Origin: Nymphaea colorata
Taxonomy: Eukaryota; Streptophyta; Magnoliopsida; Nymphaeales; Nymphaeaceae
Direction: 5' to 3'
Assembly: GCF_008831285.2 (NCBI RefSeq)
Contig: NC_045142.1
Location: 7,478,713-7,542,712, forward strand
Length of the DNA stretch: 64,000 nt
The position numbers were made by a program, and so were the translations under genes. The notes beneath the pieces were generated by a model. That model searched no databases and was not told the origin of the DNA. It was given only the letters and a program-made list of their open reading frames with translations. Every line of letters begins with the position of its first letter. The first letter of the stretch is position 1. This document shows positions 24,545-36,511 of this stretch, in pieces.

Positions 24545-25400
24545 TGGCGGAGCCAGATGTAGGCTAGTGTGTGCCCCTGTTAAAGTAAAAAAAATTTTTT
24601 TTTTTAAGAAAAATATATTCATTTATCAATGTTTGCTATACTAAGAGCTTAGTAAAGTTTACAAGTTTTATCCCCAAAGTCTAATTTAATAGTCAAGGCC
24701 CGATTTTTACTGTTTACTTTCAGTAATTCAGGGTAACGACCTCCACTATGCTTTAACTTACAAAAAATTTGAAATAAAAACTGGCTACCTATCAACCCCT
24801 GTTCTATCCGTTGTGCCAACCTCTTATAGGATAAAAAAATAAATAACGCATGCTACTTGAAATGTTTTTTGTCAAAATTTTTATAAGATGAAACTATATG
24901 CATTATATAATTTGATACACACGTATCTATTTGTATGCATGAACCTATAATATGTGATATTATAAACAACTAATATCTACTTGAGCCGAGGAAGTAGCAT
25001 CCATTTCCTTCATACTTAGCACATTTAAATATATAATAAGACGACTTTTGGTCACGGAGCATATGCTCTAATCACCAATTAGCATTTTCCCAGGCCAAAA
25101 TGAGCCCAGCTGATTTGTCAAATAAGAGAAAAAGGCAAGACCCAATTTGTCAATTGCCCAAATGTGAGGGATGAATTTGGAGAAGATCGGAAGGCCGAAA
25201 AACACTGGCAGTGAGGTTTCGAGTGGGGCTCAGGGGACTTAGCCGTATCCGTCAAGCCTCAGAAATTTTTCAAAATTTAAATAAGAACTAAAATATAATT
25301 TTAATTTTTTTATATAAATTAAACTAAAATTTTTAAAATTTATAAACTTTGAATTTGTTTAAAATAGAAGAGCCCCTTCTGTCCTTGAGTCATGTTCCCA
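24545..25400. repeat. Remnants of two dispersed repeat families
   Basis: At 24545 the phrase agagtggcggagccagatgt matches the left terminus of the inverted-repeat element family at 60185, but no right end is found nearby. At about 25225-25400 a decayed copy of the 15053-type repeat occurs (aaatttttcaaaatttaaat ... gagccccttctgtcc). The interval between them is AT-rich and carries no gene. Confidence 0.45.
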
Positions 25401-25808
25401 GCGAATCACATCTGGCTCCTTAGAGGTTTTACTTTTATATATATTTAAATTCTTAAATGAATAGATAAGTAAATATTATAATATATCAATTTGGACATTC
25501 CAAACGAACAACTGCCCACGTCTCCCGACGGTGAGAGAGAAGAAGAAACCCTAGAAAAGAAAAACAATGTGGGGAGAACGTCTTCCTAATTGGACCCTCT
25601 CCCTCACATGACCACATTTGGAATAAAAAGATTAAAAAGGACCAACGAGCACGTTGAACCGGGCCAGAGCAGTCCTCTCTCTCTCTCTCTCTTCTCTCTT
25701 CATCTTCTTCACTGGCATGCCCATCCAGACTGTCTTTCTGTCTGCCCATCTGTCTCTACGTTTTCTTTCATTTATTTAATCCCATCTGCACAGATTTCCC
25801 CCGGTTTT

Positions 25809-25814
25809 TATATA
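25809..25814 (+). promoter_or_regulatory. Candidate TATA box of the RRM gene
   Basis: tttttatatacc lies 176 bases upstream of the ATG at 25990. It is followed by a CT-rich leader (25855-25873 and onward), the arrangement expected of a plant promoter. The transcription start is not known. Confidence 0.5.
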
Positions 25815-25989
25815 CCCCACAAACCAACCAGTAATCCCACTCTATGAATCTCGGCTCTCTCTCTCTCTCTCTTTCTGCTTCTCAAGCTCCTCGCAACCCA
25901 TCCTCCTTTCGTTCGTGACCGTCGTCTTCTGAGAGCTGGGGCTGTTAATTTTGCAGAGAGATCAAGTGGGGAAGATTGAGACTGTGAAG

Positions 25990-27193
25990 ATGAGTACTGA
26001 GTTGGTGGTGGAGAAGAAGGGAGGACAGGGGCAGCAGTTTGGAGACACGACGCTGACGAAGGTTTTCGTGGGAGGGCTTGCATGGGAGACGCAGAAGGAA
26101 GCCATGAGGTCGCATTTCGAGCAGTTCGGCGAGATACTTGAGGCCGTCATCATCTCCGACAAGGTCACCGGCAGATCCAAGGGCTACGGCTTCGTATGTT
26201 CCTCTCTTTTACTCTGCTTTGATCAATAGAACTTCCCTTTTCTTCTTTTCTTTTCCTCGAATGCCATGTCATTGTTTATGAAGTTCTTTTCTTTCTTATT
26301 CATGGAAGGTGACTTTCAAGGACCCCGAAGCGGCTAAGAAGGCCTGCGAAGATGCGACGCCTGTGATCAATGGCCGCAGGGCCAACTGCAACCTCGCCTC
26401 CCTTGGTGCGCGCCGATCTCGTGCGCCCACTCCCCAGCCAGGTTTTCGTCACCATCTCTCTCTCTTTCTCGCATTTCAAATAATAAAAGTTCAACGATTT
26501 GGTTGTGGAGAATGATCGAAGAAGAGGCCATCCTCTGTTCTTTCTGAACCGCATTGACTTCCATTCATTGTTACAGTTACAGAGATCAAGGACAGGGAGA
26601 AGACATGAGTCAGAGCCTTGGGCTCGGTGAGCGCAAGTCTCTATGAGCCTTGGATTTGACAATGTTGACCTCTGCCGACTCTAGTCCTCGAGTTTTCTTT
26701 GAGGCCCAATGTAATGAGACAAAGTCTCATTATATATATGTATATATGAATTTGGTAATCAAAATTGTGATGAGAGATCAATAACCAGAATTTTAATGTT
26801 ATAATAAGCCTAAAAGCACATCGATCCAATGAAAAAAAGTACATTTTGCAATGTTGATGAAGCTGTTTTCTGTTAACAATTAACATGATTTCTCTCTTCC
26901 TCTCTCTCTTAATTTCGTTTCTCCTTTCTCTTGACCATTGGAGATGTGGGTGTTGAAGGGCCTACCAACAACAATACCAGCAACAACACTGGAACGAGGA
27001 CCCTGGCAACAGCACCAACCGGCGGGGCGGTCCAGTGGTATTACCCAACGGGCGCTGCCGCTGCTCCCTTTCACCACCACCAAGCTGTTCCCTTCCATGC
27101 TTATGGGTATGCCCTATTCCCTACCTCCTTCACTCTACCCTCTCCATAGTCTTCCTCAGATCCTTCAATCAAGTCAATAATTCTCTCTCTCTT

Positions 27194-27227
<34 letters not shown>

Positions 27228-29953
27228 GTTGTAGATCGTGCAAATTAGTGGGGAGGAATCCGAATATGTTATGACTGTTTGGACCTCAACTAGATATAAG
27301 GATCCCCTTGAAGCCATGGCTGGGGGGTTCAATGGTCAGAGGAAGCTTCTCCTGCGGATCCAAGGTCATTTGGAATCTGCTTTCAGGGTGGAACCCAATT
27401 TCCTCTCTTTGCCTCTCCTTAGATTCCCCACATCATTTTGTCGTTTTTCCACTAAAATATTTGTTCTTCTTTATCGTCTGGCCTTTTCTTTCATGTGATT
27501 GTTACGACACTCTCGTTAGGAGATTTCTTGTAAAGCTGCCATTAGCTTTTAGATATTATTATTTATCATTTATTGCTTTTGCTCTTTTAAAATAATTAAG
27601 TTGGACGACTTTATGCTCCTCCTGCATGCGCTGGAACGGTTTTGGGGAAATGGGAAGGGACCATGGTGATGTGTTGGGAGGGAACTTGGCCTCTGCTAAC
27701 AGAAATAGAATGACCATAGAACTCACAAAAGAATCCACAAGAATCCCGTTTAGGCCACATCTGTTCTATGGACTCTTAAGGCAATCATCTTCCCAGGCTT
27801 TTGCTTCTTCTCTTACATATAATTGGGATCTGGGCAATGGGATATTAATGGCTATTGGATGTGCCTGTTTAATGAATGTACCAAGCTGCTCAACTCGATT
27901 AGGGTTGTGGCAATCTCACCAAGTTACAGAAGTCAGCTTAAGCAAGAACATGGTCATTCAACTAAGCTCGATCCGACCAAGGTCAGTTAAAGAAGACTTG
28001 TATAATATTCATGCATATAGAGTGCCTTGCGTGGCGACCCATCAACCCGTCCTAGTCTGTTTAAACTTTAAAGTGTTGACCTGCAAAAACTGGTGTAGTG
28101 GGGAAGCATATGGCTGTTAGATGGTCTGTTATGGTTCGATTTTCGTGTCTGTTACTCTTAATGCTAAAGCGAGCTTACTTGCTAAGCTGAGATTTCAGGC
28201 GTTTTGAGCCACATGTGGGCTTGTGCAGGCAGTTGCCCACACAGTCCTATAAAATTCATTCATTTACATATTACTTGGCCCCAGCTATTTGCTTATTTAT
28301 ATGTTGGTGCCCCACAATCATTTACTTATTTGTATATGGTGTTTCTCAATCATTTTACCACGCATTTGAAGGGTCTAATTTTTTTTTTTGAATTAGTGCC
28401 CTTCAGCCAAATTTTCTGGCTCTGCCTCTTATTTCAGGTCTCAACTAAGGATATGCTTCTCTGCCTGAGTACTCTTTGTGTGTACTTTCTCTGAAGAGTA
28501 CTTACACCCAAAAACTGAGTAAAGAAAATCGGACTTCTGATCACTGATATTCTTCACCTGATTTCAAGTATAAAAACTGTAGGGTGGTGAAGGAAATTGG
28601 TTGCTTTTATAAGTGCGCTTAAACTCATTTTAGCAAAAAAGAAAAGGGAAAGAAAAGAATCTGCGAACAATTACTTTAAAAGCATTGTTATTGTGTGAAT
28701 GCCAGGTTGTAATGGCCATTTTGCCTCCATGGCCTCAGAAGTCAGGCCTTGTCAGAGAACAGAAAAGGTCTTGAAAGGAAAGAAAACAAGATCTATTCAA
28801 TGAGCCAGCTTGGGGAAGCTTGGCAGAATCTAAAAGCTTGATCAGAAGTGTCTCCAAAAGTACTGTTATTTTGTGAATGCCAGGTTGTAAATGAGCACAA
28901 GAAGAAGGCATTTCTGTCAGAACACAGGCATATATACTAGATAAAAGGAGAACTTAGGGACATGTACCATACAACAGCTTGTGTGGCCCCTCAAGCTCCT
29001 TGTGCTTGCAGTAATAGAACATCACTGTCATGTGTCACATGCAGGACCATTATGAGACACATGCAAACCACCCTCTTAAATCGGTTCGCGAACAGTCGAA
29101 TTTGGTACGAGGGCCTTGTCATTTTCTGTGAACCAGATGTGATTTCAACGCGTTTTCTTAATGTATTTAGATCTCCTGAATCCCAACCGTTTGCATGTCA
29201 AGATAAAGCCGCTTTTATGAAGCTCATCTGAAACGAGTAAAGTTGAGCAGTTGCATTACTCAAAACAGAACCTAACTCTTTGACTTGCATCTTGGTCCTC
29301 TGCTGCAGGTATTCCCCTGCTTATTATACTGATCCAACATATAACCCGGTCAGTGTTTTTTCCTTGTTTGCTTTTTGTTTTTAAGGAAACAAGTATGTGG
29401 TCTGAATCTTGCTGATATTCCAAGTTGGAATTTTGAGATGCAGAAATTGGGGTATGGTGGATCTTATGTTACTGGGCAGTATCCACAGTTCTACCACGCT
29501 CAAGGGATGATGAGTCCAAGCACAGTGCTTCCTGTGTACCCTTATTTCCATTTCCATCAGTCACAGACCATGGGTCTCCCTGCCCAACTCTTCCCTCAAA
29601 ACACTGCTACTGCTGCTGTTGCCCCTGCTGCTAACATGCCTGGCTATATCTCTAAGCCCCCTCCCTTGGCCTCCAATACAGGTAAAGGTTTGTGCATCCG
29701 GTGTCTCATTTGATAAAAAAACGTGTTCATGTGTGTGCATGCATACGTGCACCTGTATGCACACCTGTATGCATGTGTTCGTGCAATAATCCAGCACACT
29801 AAGCACACATGCACATGTTTCACCTGGTAATTGTAAATGGGCAGCAACTTGGAATGAAATTTGAACCACAGCCAAGTTCTTGACATTTTCACTTATTAAA
29901 TTTTTTCCTTTTCACGCCAAGGCCGACGACTAATGAACGGACAGTTTATTTGA
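25990..29953 (+). CDS. RRM RNA-binding protein, ARP1/RBM24-RBM38-like
   Basis: Proposed exons: 25990-26193, 26309-26441, 26944-27106, 29309-29348, 29438 (or 29444)-29681, and a tentative 29922-29953, giving about 271 aa. A single RRM occupies about residues 22-100. RNP2 is VFVGGL (exon 1) and RNP1 is KGYGFVTF, split by intron 1 between F and V. The segment after it (INGRRANCNLASLGA) is typical of the plant ARP1-like/RBM24-38-type group. The downstream region is low-complexity and rich in Tyr, Pro and Gln (VQWYYPTG, YGYSPAYYTDPTYNP, YPYFHFHQSQTMGLP). Members of the group bind RNA, and some are ABA-responsive; the target here is unknown. The ATG at 25990 is the first in frame, since the upstream in-frame codon at 25951 is TTG. 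Intron 3 (27107-29308) carries an inserted element. The last exon is uncertain: an unspliced reading stops at 29713, and another acceptor would lead to a stop at 30005. Confidence 0.85.
28200..28430. mobile_element. Small inverted-repeat element inside intron 3 of the RRM gene
   Basis: Flanked by a perfect 8-bp duplication, atttcagg, at 28192-28199 and 28431-28438. The left part reads gagccacatgtgggcttgtg and the right part reads attttctggctctgcct, so the ends are degenerate inverted repeats. The interior phrase caggcagttgcccacac matches the copy at 60185-60361 (gggcagttgcccacccc). It lies fully within the intron and away from the splice sites. Confidence 0.7.
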
Positions 29954-31629
29954 CAATGCAACAGGCATGACAGTGCAGCAGAAGGTTTCAGTAAGGGAAG
30001 CATAGAGAGGACAGTTGGCCCAGTCGCAGCAATTGGAAGAGAAATTTTTACTCGATATTCTGGGACCTTTTTCCTGTTTCCTTCTTTTTTGCCATCTTCA
30101 TAGCTTGATTGCATTCATTCATTGTCTAACCAAGGGAGCATCTTGGAGATGCAAAAGAAAGATCTGTAACTGAACAGGCCACTGCCCGTTTACCAATGTA
30201 TTTTATGGTAAACTTCAATTTGGCTTCTTCCTCCTGAAAAAACAAAGAGAAAAATTGTTCATGGAAATGTGGACGTCTAGTTCATAATATTGTTCATCAC
30301 TGACTGCTTTCAACTAACGACCGCCCTTTTTAGGGTGTCTCTACAAGGGCCGGAAATGGTGATGAAGGTGTCCATTGATTCAGTTAAACAGAGAATCAGA
30401 GTATACAGAAACTGAACTGTTTACAAATTTTACTCGCATATTTAACCCCTGCTAAATGGCGGAGAGAGAAAGAACAGGTGAAACGAACTGATTCTCTTTT
30501 CTTAGCTTAAGAAATCTTCTTATTTTCGGGATTTCTTCATGAGAGTCGATGCTTACTATTTTGTTCCTCGTTTATCAGCTTCGGAACAGACAGAAAAATG
30601 CTTAATCTAGTTTTGCCATCAAAAGGGAAAACTGAAAAAATAAAAGGCAAAAATGAACGCTGTGACGAGATATTTTCCTGCAGGCGTTGCAGTATCCCAA
30701 TTTGGTAATCAATGCTCCAAAGGGAATCATGAATTGAATATTTCTACCCTGCAGATGCAGGCCCTTTCCTGATCTAAACATTTTACTACGAAAACAAGTT
30801 CATTTGGCTACTTCCTAGAAAAAATTCTGAAGTTTTTGTTTGAAAAAAATGTCTTCTAAGTAGAGTTGAAAGCGATCACAGAAGAATAAATGGCACCATT
30901 CATCAACGAAACAAAGGTGAATCCTAAAGATGGCATGATACCACTCACCATAAAGCGCTTTTTTTTTTTTTCAATTTTTTCCTTCAGAAAACAATATCAA
31001 AGACGCCTACATGTCTGACGCTATCACATTCTTGCTATTTAAATGTCTGATGTTATATCCCTTCACATTGCGTCAAATGAGTTGTTTGATGTATAAAAAC
31101 TAAAGGCGGAGAGACAAGCGAACAGCTGTGCTGGACTTTGGGCATCTTGGTCTGTGTCCCACAATGGGGAGAGATGGGCATGGACCCCTCTCATGGGCCT
31201 GTCAGGGACCCATCAAGCAGCTGGCTGAGAAGAACAGGGGGGGCATGATAAACTAAATGCACCCTTATCATATGCTCTTCTTGGAAATATGCTCTGTCCT
31301 CAAGAAGTGATGGACCTTTCGGCTTCTGAATGAAACTGGTATTGTTTGCTGAGACCAATAACCTTAGTTATTTGGAGAGAAGAATTTATGTTCTTAGAAC
31401 TAACACGCTCTCTCGTAAGTATGTGCAGTATGGTGGGACAAGGAAGTAGATGCTATCAAACTGACTAAATCAGAAAGGGTAATGGGCAGCCATGAGGCTG
31501 AGTTTACTTTCAAAACGCCGGAGAGGATGAATCTCGACATTTCTTCGCCGGAGGAGGGTGAATGGATGCTTGCCGCCAGGGAAGCCCCTGATATAGCAGT
31601 CTTCGGCACAAATGGGAGCAAGAACTGCC
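29954..31629. other. 3' flank of the RRM gene and unassigned DNA
   Basis: Probably includes the 3' UTR of the RRM gene. No other gene is recognised. The ORF at 31482-31676 merges at its end into the LINE fragment (KDLRPTSLL) and has no recognised domain before that. Confidence 0.35.
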
Positions 31630-32165
31630 ATGGAGCTCGAGATATTAAGGACCTTCGTCCTACGTCCTTACTGTAATACTAACAAAATTTTTAGCTAGAG
31701 TTAGTGGGGATGATCAGGGGGCTTTTCTCTCTAACCATAATATCCATGATCAATCTAGTTCTTGAAATGATTGATAGTCTAGAATGAAGCAAGGGGAAAC
31801 GTTTCCTGATGAAGATGGAATTGTCTAAAGCTTTCAACAGGGTTAGATGGAGATTTTTGAGCCGAGCATTTCACATTTGGGATTCCTGATGGTTGGGTGA
31901 GAGGAAAAAAATGAAGTGTGTCTGGAGGACGTCATTTTGTGGTGACACTAATGAAAGGGAGGGGCCGATTGACAGTTGGACAGTTGGAACACTTTATGAG
32001 TGTTTCATGCATCTGCCACAATCATGAAACACTTACAAAGTATTTATAAATAGACAAGAATGCTCATACTTTCCTAGTCAGGGAGGTCTCCACGAGGAAG
32101 GTCCACTCTCTCCCCTTTTCTTTACCATTGTAGTGGAAATTCTATCCAGGAGGTTGAAATGGAGT
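31630..32165 (+). mobile_element. LINE (L1-like) reverse-transcriptase fragment, degenerate
   Basis: Read with several frame changes and stops. The translation gives DIKDLRPTSLL (the 'FRPISLL' block), then DDQGAFLS (Q-AF block), then ELSKAFNRVRWRFL (the 'DLSKAFDRV.W' block, with Asp to Asn), then TRKVHSLPLFFTIVVEIL (the 'GDPLSP.LF.IV.E.LS' block). Four blocks in the right order leave little doubt about the family. The element is non-functional and lacks the active-site ADD region and the endonuclease. No poly-A tail is obvious. Confidence 0.85.
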
Positions 32166-33007
32166 TGAAAAAAGGCAAGATTAAGTTAAAAAATGACAAA
32201 CATTTCTGGTTTTCATTTCCCAAGCATCAGCAGAAATTGACAAATCATATCTTGTGAAACGTTTCCTGTCTATGATTCTGTGCGAATTGTCAAATCATAT
32301 CTCAAGTTCTTCACAGTCCAAAGCAAATGTTTTTTTTCTTCTTCTTAATTTTGTGGTCAGGGGATTAACTCCAGAAACCGTTGCCAAATGCAAGTGGAAG
32401 TACCATAGTTGCATAAACTCAGGACAGCTATGCGCTCAGCTTCATTGAAGCCATAATTGAATGTTATACTGCTTGCAGGGAGAAGAATGGCCGTAAAATA
32501 CTTGCCTTGTGTTAAGTCCACACGCTTCGAGACATGAAAAGTGTGCATCAAGCCGCCTCATCAACAAAACGCATCAAGGCGACTCCATGAGGCGCAGATT
32601 TACCTGAACCGTGCTCCTTGCAGTTTCTTTCTAAAATCTTTATAACAGATGAGTTTTTTTAAGTTTAATGTTGAGTCAGCGAAAACCCCATTTGCAGGCA
32701 GAAGAACCCCATTTCCAGGCTTGCTCTCTTCCAACGTTCCACCAGTCTCCGGTCATATTTTCTGTCCATCTGAACCTTTCCAGAGTGCCAATGACAAGCA
32801 AGCTGCATTTGCCATAAGTGGCTGCCAGTTCATGCCAGAGGTAGCCTCTATAGCCACCGGAGTCCACCGACATCATGCATACATGTCATACAATAAATAA
32901 ATCAACACCTTCTTAACCTAGGTGTAGGTGCCTTACCGTCGTTGTGTTGCTGGTAGCTAGCCTGAGGCTTGCTGGAGATGGCCGGCGGCAGCAATGGCAG
33001 CTTCGGT

Positions 33008-33046
<39 letters not shown>

Positions 33047-34612
33047 AAAGGGGAAAGTAACTTTGGTGAGGGGTTAGAAATCTTATAACAAAAAAGATTA
33101 TTATGTTGCCTCACTTTCTTAAGGAACAATTTCAGAAAGAAGTTGGCTACTTTTTGTTTTAGTGGTTTTGCTAAATTTTTTAAAAGTTCTCGGATTTGGT
33201 CGTCAATCTTATGCTTCACCTCTCTTCTTCTCCTTTTGCCTCACTTCACAGGTTTAGAGCTTCGATTCCCCTCATCATATTTAACAGCATTGCTCAAAAC
33301 CACTTAGCAATTGACAATAGGTACCCAAAAGAAAAACCATACTGATGAAATATAAAATATCATGAAGAAGAGGGGAAAGAGCTGTAACTGGTTATTGGTT
33401 TTCTTTGAAATTTCACTTCCGTGAGGAAGAATAATGTGCATGAATTCTTCTTGATGCTTTTTTCTCACGATAGGAATTCATCAACCACAAGACCGAGAGA
33501 AGAGAAGAGAAAGAGAAAAAGAGAAGGGAAACATTCACGACACCAGGAGCAAGTTGTCATGGGACAAGACCTCCAGAAGCAAACAGTCTAACGACAAGCA
33601 GAAATAGAGAGGGGCCCTGGCGGTGTGAATGTTGTGAGGTGCGCAATCTTGCGCTTCACCACCATGCACTAAGCATGGCATTGGGCCGAGGCCAGTTGGG
33701 TTTTTGGCTCCGGGGCAAAGGCTGGTAGACAGTCAATTTTTGTTTTGAATATCTAAAGCATCTTCTTTGTGCTACAAAAGGAGAATCACCGACACACAAG
33801 TTGAAACACAGCAGAAGTGAATTACCAAGACACCAAAAGCACGCCATGTATCTTAAGAAAACAAGAGATTAGATGAAAACTTCGGCTCTCTTCTAAACGG
33901 TAGGATATAATACTCATTCTACTCACCTAAAATGTTTGTCATTGCATCACTAGTGAAAGGGATAAGATAGAGGTCACCATCCTACGATGTGGGAATTTTT
34001 TTTAATGAAAATATACAGTTTTATGAACAAAATATGAGGAGACTTTTCATTGTAAGAAAAACAATTTCTTGTAGATGTTATTCTTTTTTGTAGATGGTTA
34101 AAATTTTCAGAGAAAAAATCCAACATCTCGATGCAGACTTTTTCTAATCCTTAATAAATTACAAAAATCCAATTCATGAAATGGATTAGTTAGGGCGCAT
34201 CAAATCATTACGATTGGACAACTTAGGATATATACCTTACTACTCCATAAAGTCCAGATAAACAATGCATGGTTCAAATATTCGATATATACACGGATAA
34301 AACATTCAAGAATAATCAGTATTTGGAAAAAGAATGTGATGAATTTAAAAAGTACACATGCATGTAACAGTTATTATCTGTTGACTTGTTTGTAAACATA
34401 ATTATCTTTCTCTTGTGAATTCAGTGGTGTTTCAGTCGATACTAGTATTTTCACACAACAGTTTTGTTATAGGGCCTAAGAGAACAACGAATAATAATAA
34501 CAAGTTATCAACATCAAAACGTGCTAATCAGATCGACCATTGTATTCCTCCACTTAAAAAGGACTACTTGGATGGCTGTTCCTTAAATCTAGGGCCGGAG
34601 GAACATATAATG
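32166..34612. other. Unassigned intergenic DNA with a (GA)n tract
   Basis: No gene is supported. A GA run lies at 33010-33044. It is flanked on the minus strand by a proline/serine-rich ORF that is probably low-complexity. ORFs of 60-105 codons elsewhere have no recognisable domain. Confidence 0.35.
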
Positions 34613-35275
34613 GGCATGCCTAAAACACAGGTAGGCTCAAATGATAATACCCAAATACTCTAAAACTATGGTTGTGGAGTGTCATCCAAATACTCCCAAA
34701 TTTTAATGGGAATTTTTAAGAATAGGTTTTAAAACATATTTTTTTATGAATAACCTCATGCACACGTGTGTGTGTGTGTGTGTGTTTTTTGGGTCTTTTT
34801 CAAATCTAGATTTTGAGATTTGGGTTTTTAGTCTTGGCCAGATTTAGTTTTCACATCATCCAAACACACACTAAACCTGATTTTAATGGCAAAACCAGGT
34901 TTTTTGAAGAACCTGGTTTTGGGCTGGGGCATTCGGGCGTGCCTAAAACACAGGCAGGCTGAAATGATAGCACCCAAATACTCTAACAACCTGGTTTGAG
35001 AGTATCATCCAAATAAAACCAAATTTTCTTATGAGTTTTTAAGAATGGGTTTTAAAACATATTTTTTTACCAATAACCTTGTGTGTGTATGTGTGTTTTT
35101 TTTTTTTTGGAGTGGGAGAGGAGGATAATTATTCACTCTTCTTTTCAAAACTAAATTTTGGGTTTTCAGTTTTGGCCAATTCTAGTTTTCACATCATCCA
35201 AACATACCCTCAGCCTGGTTTTAGAAGCAAAACCTGGTTTTGCTTGAAGCACTTGGTTTTGGGCTGGGGCATTTG
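34613..35275. repeat. Tandem duplication, two ~323-bp units
   Basis: Unit 1 starts gcatgcctaaaacacaggta at 34613 and unit 2 starts gcgtgcctaaaacacaggca at 34936. Both then read gcacccaaatactcta / tacccaaatactcta, ggttttaaaacatatttttt, a (gt)n run, ttttcacatcatccaaac, and ttggttttgggctggggcatt. The (gt)n runs differ in length. Shortened, diverged text of the same family continues to about 35560 and also occurs at 1-180. Confidence 0.85.
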
Positions 35276-36511
35276 TTGTCATCTTCAAAAACTTGGTTAT
35301 GTGAAAACTAAATTTTGTCAAGACGCAGATTCAAAAACAGTTTTTAAAACCTAGTTTGGATGTTTGAATGAAAAGATAAAAACTTAAAGAGGGAGAAAAA
35401 GTCAGTTTTGACTGAAAAGCTTCCAGGGACGTAGGTTTAAAAGCAAATTACTTCAAATTGATAAAATCTAATTTTTTATGTCTTCCAAATGTGTCTGAAA
35501 TAGGGTTTTGAAGGCAAAACCAAGTTTTGTCTTCTTAACTGGGTTTTAGGTTATTAGATCCCCCCAAATCTTTTATATTTGTTCGAGTCTTTGGAGTATT
35601 TACATGGGTTCGAGAATTGCTCGAATAAGCTCGGATCGCTAGAAAACCTGACCATGAGAATTGCTCGAGTCAGCTCGAATTGCTAGAAAGCCTGGCCAGA
35701 GTCAAGGATAGCCTTGACTCTTTTAATAATTCAAGTTATTTTAAAACTCGATTGAATCGACGAATCACCTCACTAAGTGGACGAATCAACTCGGTGACCA
35801 ATCCAGGGTAGAGTTGCGGGTTTACCAACTATAGTTTGGATTTTCTCCCCATGATAATTTCTTGTCTAGAGTTGGGACGGAGGACAGGTTTTTCCCAAGG
35901 TAATGTGAGCGTAACAGTGATGGTGTATTTGTAATTTACCTTTCACATTTACTTTTTCTGTCGGCTTTTTTACCGCTAGCGCCTGAAATTTACTATGAAA
36001 TGTTAAACAGCAGAATGCAAACTTTTAAAAGTTAAGTGAGCTTGTTTTAAGTTGCACTTCCATTGAGTGGCTATTTGTAATTCTTACAATTTTACAAATC
36101 GCCACGTCTTGTATCTCACAATGTTTTGCTTTTATTTTTGAAATTTTGAGTCCGATTTTTCATTTTCAGATTGGAATGAGAATTTATTCCAAGACTAAGC
36201 TTGGCTCTTGGTTCGATAAGAAGTTGGGTTCGGACCAACCTCACACCCGAAACTCAGGTTTGAGCTCGAGCCTAACCGAGCCCGGGCAGTTGTAAGCTCG
36301 AGCCTAACCCGAGCTGCTTCCCTTCCCAAAAGGAAACAGGAAATTCAGGGCCTTTCAATAAGTAAGAAAGGAGCTCCTGGGCTCGGCCCCGATCGGGGGA
36401 GCTGCCAGAGCAAGTCTCTCTCTCTCTCTCGCTCTCTCATTTTTGTTTGCAACTCAACCAACTGGCAGGACAGAAGGTAGAAGCGCCACAAAGGAGGGAA
36501 GAAGACGAAGG
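35276..36511. other. Repeat remnants and upstream region of the USB1 gene
   Basis: 35276-35560 continues the 34613 family. 35580-35780 and 36190-36310 contain gctcgaatt/gagctcgagcctaac words of the AGCTCGA class. A CT tract at 36416-36437 lies just upstream of the USB1 coding start. No TATA box stands out. Confidence 0.4.

Noticed and set aside
26690..26760. An internal polyadenylation site ending the RRM transcript in intron 2
   Set aside because: The aatgtaatgagac and TA-rich text looks tempting, but similar AT-rich words are common here and the downstream exons keep frame and family similarity.
27626..28120. 164-codon ORF on the plus strand
   Set aside because: It lies wholly inside intron 3 of the RRM gene and has no recognisable motif. 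Intron coordinates are fixed by a consistent reading frame across the junction (YGYSPAYY).
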